From contig CABUFC010000001.1 in assembly GCA_902490735.1 (NCBI GenBank), forward strand, positions 1 to 64,000: a stretch of 64,000 nucleotides of DNA, in the 5' to 3' direction. A model generated the notes under the pieces. It worked only from the letters and a program-made list of their open reading frames with translations, ran no database searches and had not been told where the DNA came from. Positions 61,725-64,000 of this stretch are shown here, piece after piece (position 1 is the stretch's first letter; every line of letters starts with the position of its first letter). This stretch comes from an uncultured Oscillospiraceae bacterium (GTDB taxonomy: Bacteria > Bacillota > Clostridia > Oscillospirales > Acutalibacteraceae). Position numbers and translations under genes: made by a program.

Positions 61725-63065
61725 ATGGACTATATTTTTGAACCCGGTAAGAATATACCCGTTTGCGACGATGTTGATTTGTTCGTTGCGGGCGGCAGTT
61801 GTACGGGAGTTTTTGCGGCAGTAAGAGCGGCAAGGCTTGGCCTTAAAGTTGTTCTTGTTGAACGCCAAAATTGCCTTGGCGGCATGGCCACTTCGGCAAT
61901 GGTAAATGTTTGGCATTCGCTAAAAGACATAGATTATAAAAACCAAATCATAGCGGGACTTACATATGAAGTTACAACTATACTTGAAAAGTCCGGTGCG
62001 GCGCTAATTAAGGACGATCCGTCGCTTGGTATTCAATTCGATCCTTTAAGGCTTATGTACGAGCTTGACCGTTTGGTTATTGAAAATAAAGTTAAAGTGT
62101 ATTTGCATACATTGTGCGTTGACGGAATTTATGATAATAATGAAATATCCGCAGCGATAATTGAAAACAAGGATGGCAGAAGTGCCGTTAAAGCGAAGTT
62201 TTTTATTGATGCAACCGGTGACGGAGATTTAGCAAAGCGCCTTAATTGCCCAATTTATCAAAACGATTCTTTAATGCCGCCAACCCCTTGCTTTATTCTT
62301 TACGGGCCAATTGATAAAGTTGATCTTTCAACACTTGTTGAAAAGCACGGTGCAGAATTTAATTTGGAAGACGATTTCGGCTGGTCGAGTATATTGCCCG
62401 GATTTAATTCGAATTTTACTCTTCAAGCTTCACATCACATATTAAATACCGATTGCTCGAAAGCTTTAGATCTAACGCTTATTGAAACCGAAGGCAGAAG
62501 AAAAATTTATGCGCTTATAGATCTTTTAAATAAATACTCTGGCGAAAAGTTTATAGTTACTGCGCTTCCAAGCCTTTCCGGGCTTAGAGAAAGCAATCAT
62601 TTTGAAACTGAATATAAAGTAAAAGGTCTTGATCTTTTACATGGCGCCAGGCACGATGATGCTGTTTTAAACGGAACCTATAGGGTAGATATGCACGAGA
62701 AAAACGGTGATGTTACATTTATGTATTTAGACGGTGTTGCTTATACCATGTCCGGCTCAAGGCGGGAAGGCAATACATGGAACTGGCGCGAAAAAGAGGG
62801 CTTATTAGGGGAATGTGCAAAGTATTACCAAGCCCCGTTTAAAATGCTTGTTCAAAAAAAATACCGCAATTTTATTGCCGCTGGCAGAATGTTAAATGCA
62901 GATAAAATGGGCTTTGGCGCTTTAAGAGTTATGGTTAATTTAAACCAGCTTGGCGAGGCTTCGGGAGTTGCGGCATATTTGGCTATTAATTCTAACAAAG
63001 CCGTATACGAGTTAGATGGTACGCTTGTGCGTAAAGAGTTAAATAAAGGCGGTTCTTGCCTTTAA
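61725..63065 (+). CDS. FAD-dependent oxidoreductase (PF12831-like), second copy
   Basis: 446 residues. VDLFVAGGSCTGVFAAVRAARLGLKVVLVERQNCLGGMATSAMVNVWHSLKD is the nucleotide-binding start (residue ~22; Ser replaces the third Gly of GxGxxG). FIDATGDGDLAKRL and, at the C-terminus, FIAAGRMLNADKMGFGALRVMVNLNQLGEASGVAAYLA complete the family pattern. It is a distant paralogue of the protein at 42614. The gene is followed after 15 bases by a GH2 gene, so both copies are tied to sugar-related neighbours. Confidence 0.88.
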   Translation: MDYIFEPGKNIPVCDDVDLFVAGGSCTGVFAAVRAARLGLKVVLVERQNCLGGMATSAMVNVWHSLKDIDYKNQIIAGLTYEVTTILEKSGAALIKDDPSLGIQFDPLRLMYELDRLVIENKVKVYLHTLCVDGIYDNNEISAAIIENKDGRSAVKAKFFIDATGDGDLAKRLNCPIYQNDSLMPPTPCFILYGPIDKVDLSTLVEKHGAEFNLEDDFGWSSILPGFNSNFTLQASHHILNTDCSKALDLTLIETEGRRKIYALIDLLNKYSGEKFIVTALPSLSGLRESNHFETEYKVKGLDLLHGARHDDAVLNGTYRVDMHEKNGDVTFMYLDGVAYTMSGSRREGNTWNWREKEGLLGECAKYYQAPFKMLVQKKYRNFIAAGRMLNADKMGFGALRVMVNLNQLGEASGVAAYLAINSNKAVYELDGTLVRKELNKGGSCL

Positions 63066-63080
63066 TAGGGGGAAATATTA

Positions 63081-64000
63081 ATGAGCAGAGTAAAGGTTGA
63101 TTTTAACCGGGACTGGAAATTTAAGCTCGGCAAAAACCCAAAAGCCGAAGAAGTAAATTTTGATGATTCGGCATTTTCAAACGTGCTTTTGCCGCATGAT
63201 TGGTCTATTTACGGCGAATTTAAAAAGCATTACGAAACCTCTGCAAGAGGAGGCTACCGCCCTTCCGGTTTTGGATGCTACAGAAAAACATTTTTTGTTC
63301 CCGAAGAATATAAGGACAAAAAAATTGAGATTGAGTTTGGCGGCATTTACAGAAAAGCAACCGTATATATAAACGGAAAAAGAATTGCTTTTTGGGTTAA
63401 CGGCTGGATTAGCAAAACAATCGATATTTCTGAGTATTTAATGTACGGCAAAGATAATGTGATTTTTGTACGTGCGGATAATACCGAACAACCGGCTTCG
63501 CGCTATTACACGGGTTGCGGAATATATAGAGATGTCTGCCTGTTTGTTCGAGATAAAGTTTACATTAAAAATTTTGCTCCGTTTGTAACCACCCCTAAAA
63601 TCGACGAAAAAACCGCCGAAGTAAATGTTGAATTAGAAGTTAAAAACGAATTTAACAAAGATAAAAAAATTAGATTTCATCATGTGATTTTTGATAATAG
63701 CGAAAAGCTTGCGGAGTTTACAAGCGAAAGTTTTACAATTTCCGCCTTAAAAACGAAAAAACTGCGCAGCAAATTAACTGTACAAAACCCTAAACTTTGG
63801 GATACCGAACAGCCGAATTTATATACGCTTAAAACCGAGATTGTTTCTAACGGAAAAGTAATGGATGAGTCCGAAGTAAAATTTGGCATAAGGGAACTAA
63901 AATTTGATAAAGACGAAGGCTTTTTTCTAAACGGCAAGCCTACTTTAGTTAAGGGTGTATGTCTTCATCACGATAACGGATGCCTCGGCGCTGTTGCAAA
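63081..64000 (+). CDS. Glycoside hydrolase family 2 protein, 5' part (runs off window)
   Basis: 306 codons are present from the ATG at 63081, preceded by GGGGGAAA. FNRDWKFKLG and LPHDWSIYGEF start the GH2 sugar-binding domain; GGYRPSGFGCYRKTFFVPEEY, ASRYYTGCGIYRDVCLFV and VKGVCLHHDNGCLGA match the beta-galactosidase/beta-glucuronidase class. No signal peptide, so the enzyme is intracellular. The catalytic Glu residues lie beyond the window end. Confidence 0.92.
   Translation, partial: MSRVKVDFNRDWKFKLGKNPKAEEVNFDDSAFSNVLLPHDWSIYGEFKKHYETSARGGYRPSGFGCYRKTFFVPEEYKDKKIEIEFGGIYRKATVYINGKRIAFWVNGWISKTIDISEYLMYGKDNVIFVRADNTEQPASRYYTGCGIYRDVCLFVRDKVYIKNFAPFVTTPKIDEKTAEVNVELEVKNEFNKDKKIRFHHVIFDNSEKLAEFTSESFTISALKTKKLRSKLTVQNPKLWDTEQPNLYTLKTEIVSNGKVMDESEVKFGIRELKFDKDEGFFLNGKPTLVKGVCLHHDNGCLGAVA

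Overview
The window reads as a low-GC, Gram-positive, anaerobic member of the Clostridia (Oscillospiraceae/Ruminococcaceae-like, probably uncultured). The evidence is AT-rich codon use, GGAGG-type ribosome binding sites, TTGACA-17-TATAAT promoters, an [FeFe]-hydrogenase maturation operon, cdaA-cdaR, DUF1836 and Cthe_2159-like families, and many lipoprotein signal peptides. The genus is inference; no 16S gene is present.

Layout. 1-450: the end of one 5S rRNA, tRNA-Lys, tRNA-Glu, a full 5S rRNA and tRNA-Asn. 659-3032: an accessory gene pair, an unknown protein followed by a zinc-ribbon/Vsr-like nuclease. 3033-3740: non-coding, with a promoter running straight into a highly structured ~160-nt RNA candidate (possibly the raiA motif). 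3741-8466: a DUF3267 protease, a 5'-truncated flavodoxin and a redox operon (flavodoxin-cyclophilin lipoprotein, flavin reductase, ABM monooxygenase, CMD-cupin) with visibly higher GC than its surroundings. 8735-12354: a YjbR protein and a large secreted beta-helix protein.

12410-15806 is the most interesting block: a 40-residue peptide with two Cys, an attenuator, a radical SAM/SPASM enzyme, a PqqD-like carrier, a lipoprotein, an HPr-kinase-like ATPase and an ER-type signal peptidase. This is a compact RiPP-like locus with a possible phosphorylation step. 16060-18039: HAD hydrolase, SGNH hydrolase, membrane XRE regulator. 18152-23931: a tightly overlapping operon of two GT8 glycosyltransferases, two PlsC-like acyltransferases, a nitrilase fused to a degenerate GDPD domain, and a purine nucleoside phosphorylase; it looks like a glycolipid pathway.

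23965-29300: a lipoprotein pair on the minus strand, then an exopolysaccharide operon (Wzz-like, BY-kinase, CapD-like dehydratase). 29324-42514 is mostly minus-strand housekeeping: MreB, ComF, RecD2, CdaR-CdaA, UvrC, a P-loop protein, Pgi, DacF, an SPFH protein and DUF1836. 42614-48030: a sugar-related accessory cluster (FAD oxidoreductase, GNAT-like protein, amidohydrolase, AraC regulator, DUF4091 glycosidase). 48172-52094: a Cthe_2159-like surface protein divergent from a two-component system, with three TTTTAAGAA sites between them. 52123-56378: tRNA-Leu, tRNA-Pro, a YihY protein and a TrkA-TrkH potassium system. 56395-60363: regulator-hydE-hydG-hydF with an attenuator-like leader. 60471-64000: a PnuC-like transporter divergent from an FAD oxidoreductase and a GH2 glycosidase that runs off the end.

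All family assignments come from motif recognition by eye. No searches, folding or alignments were run.
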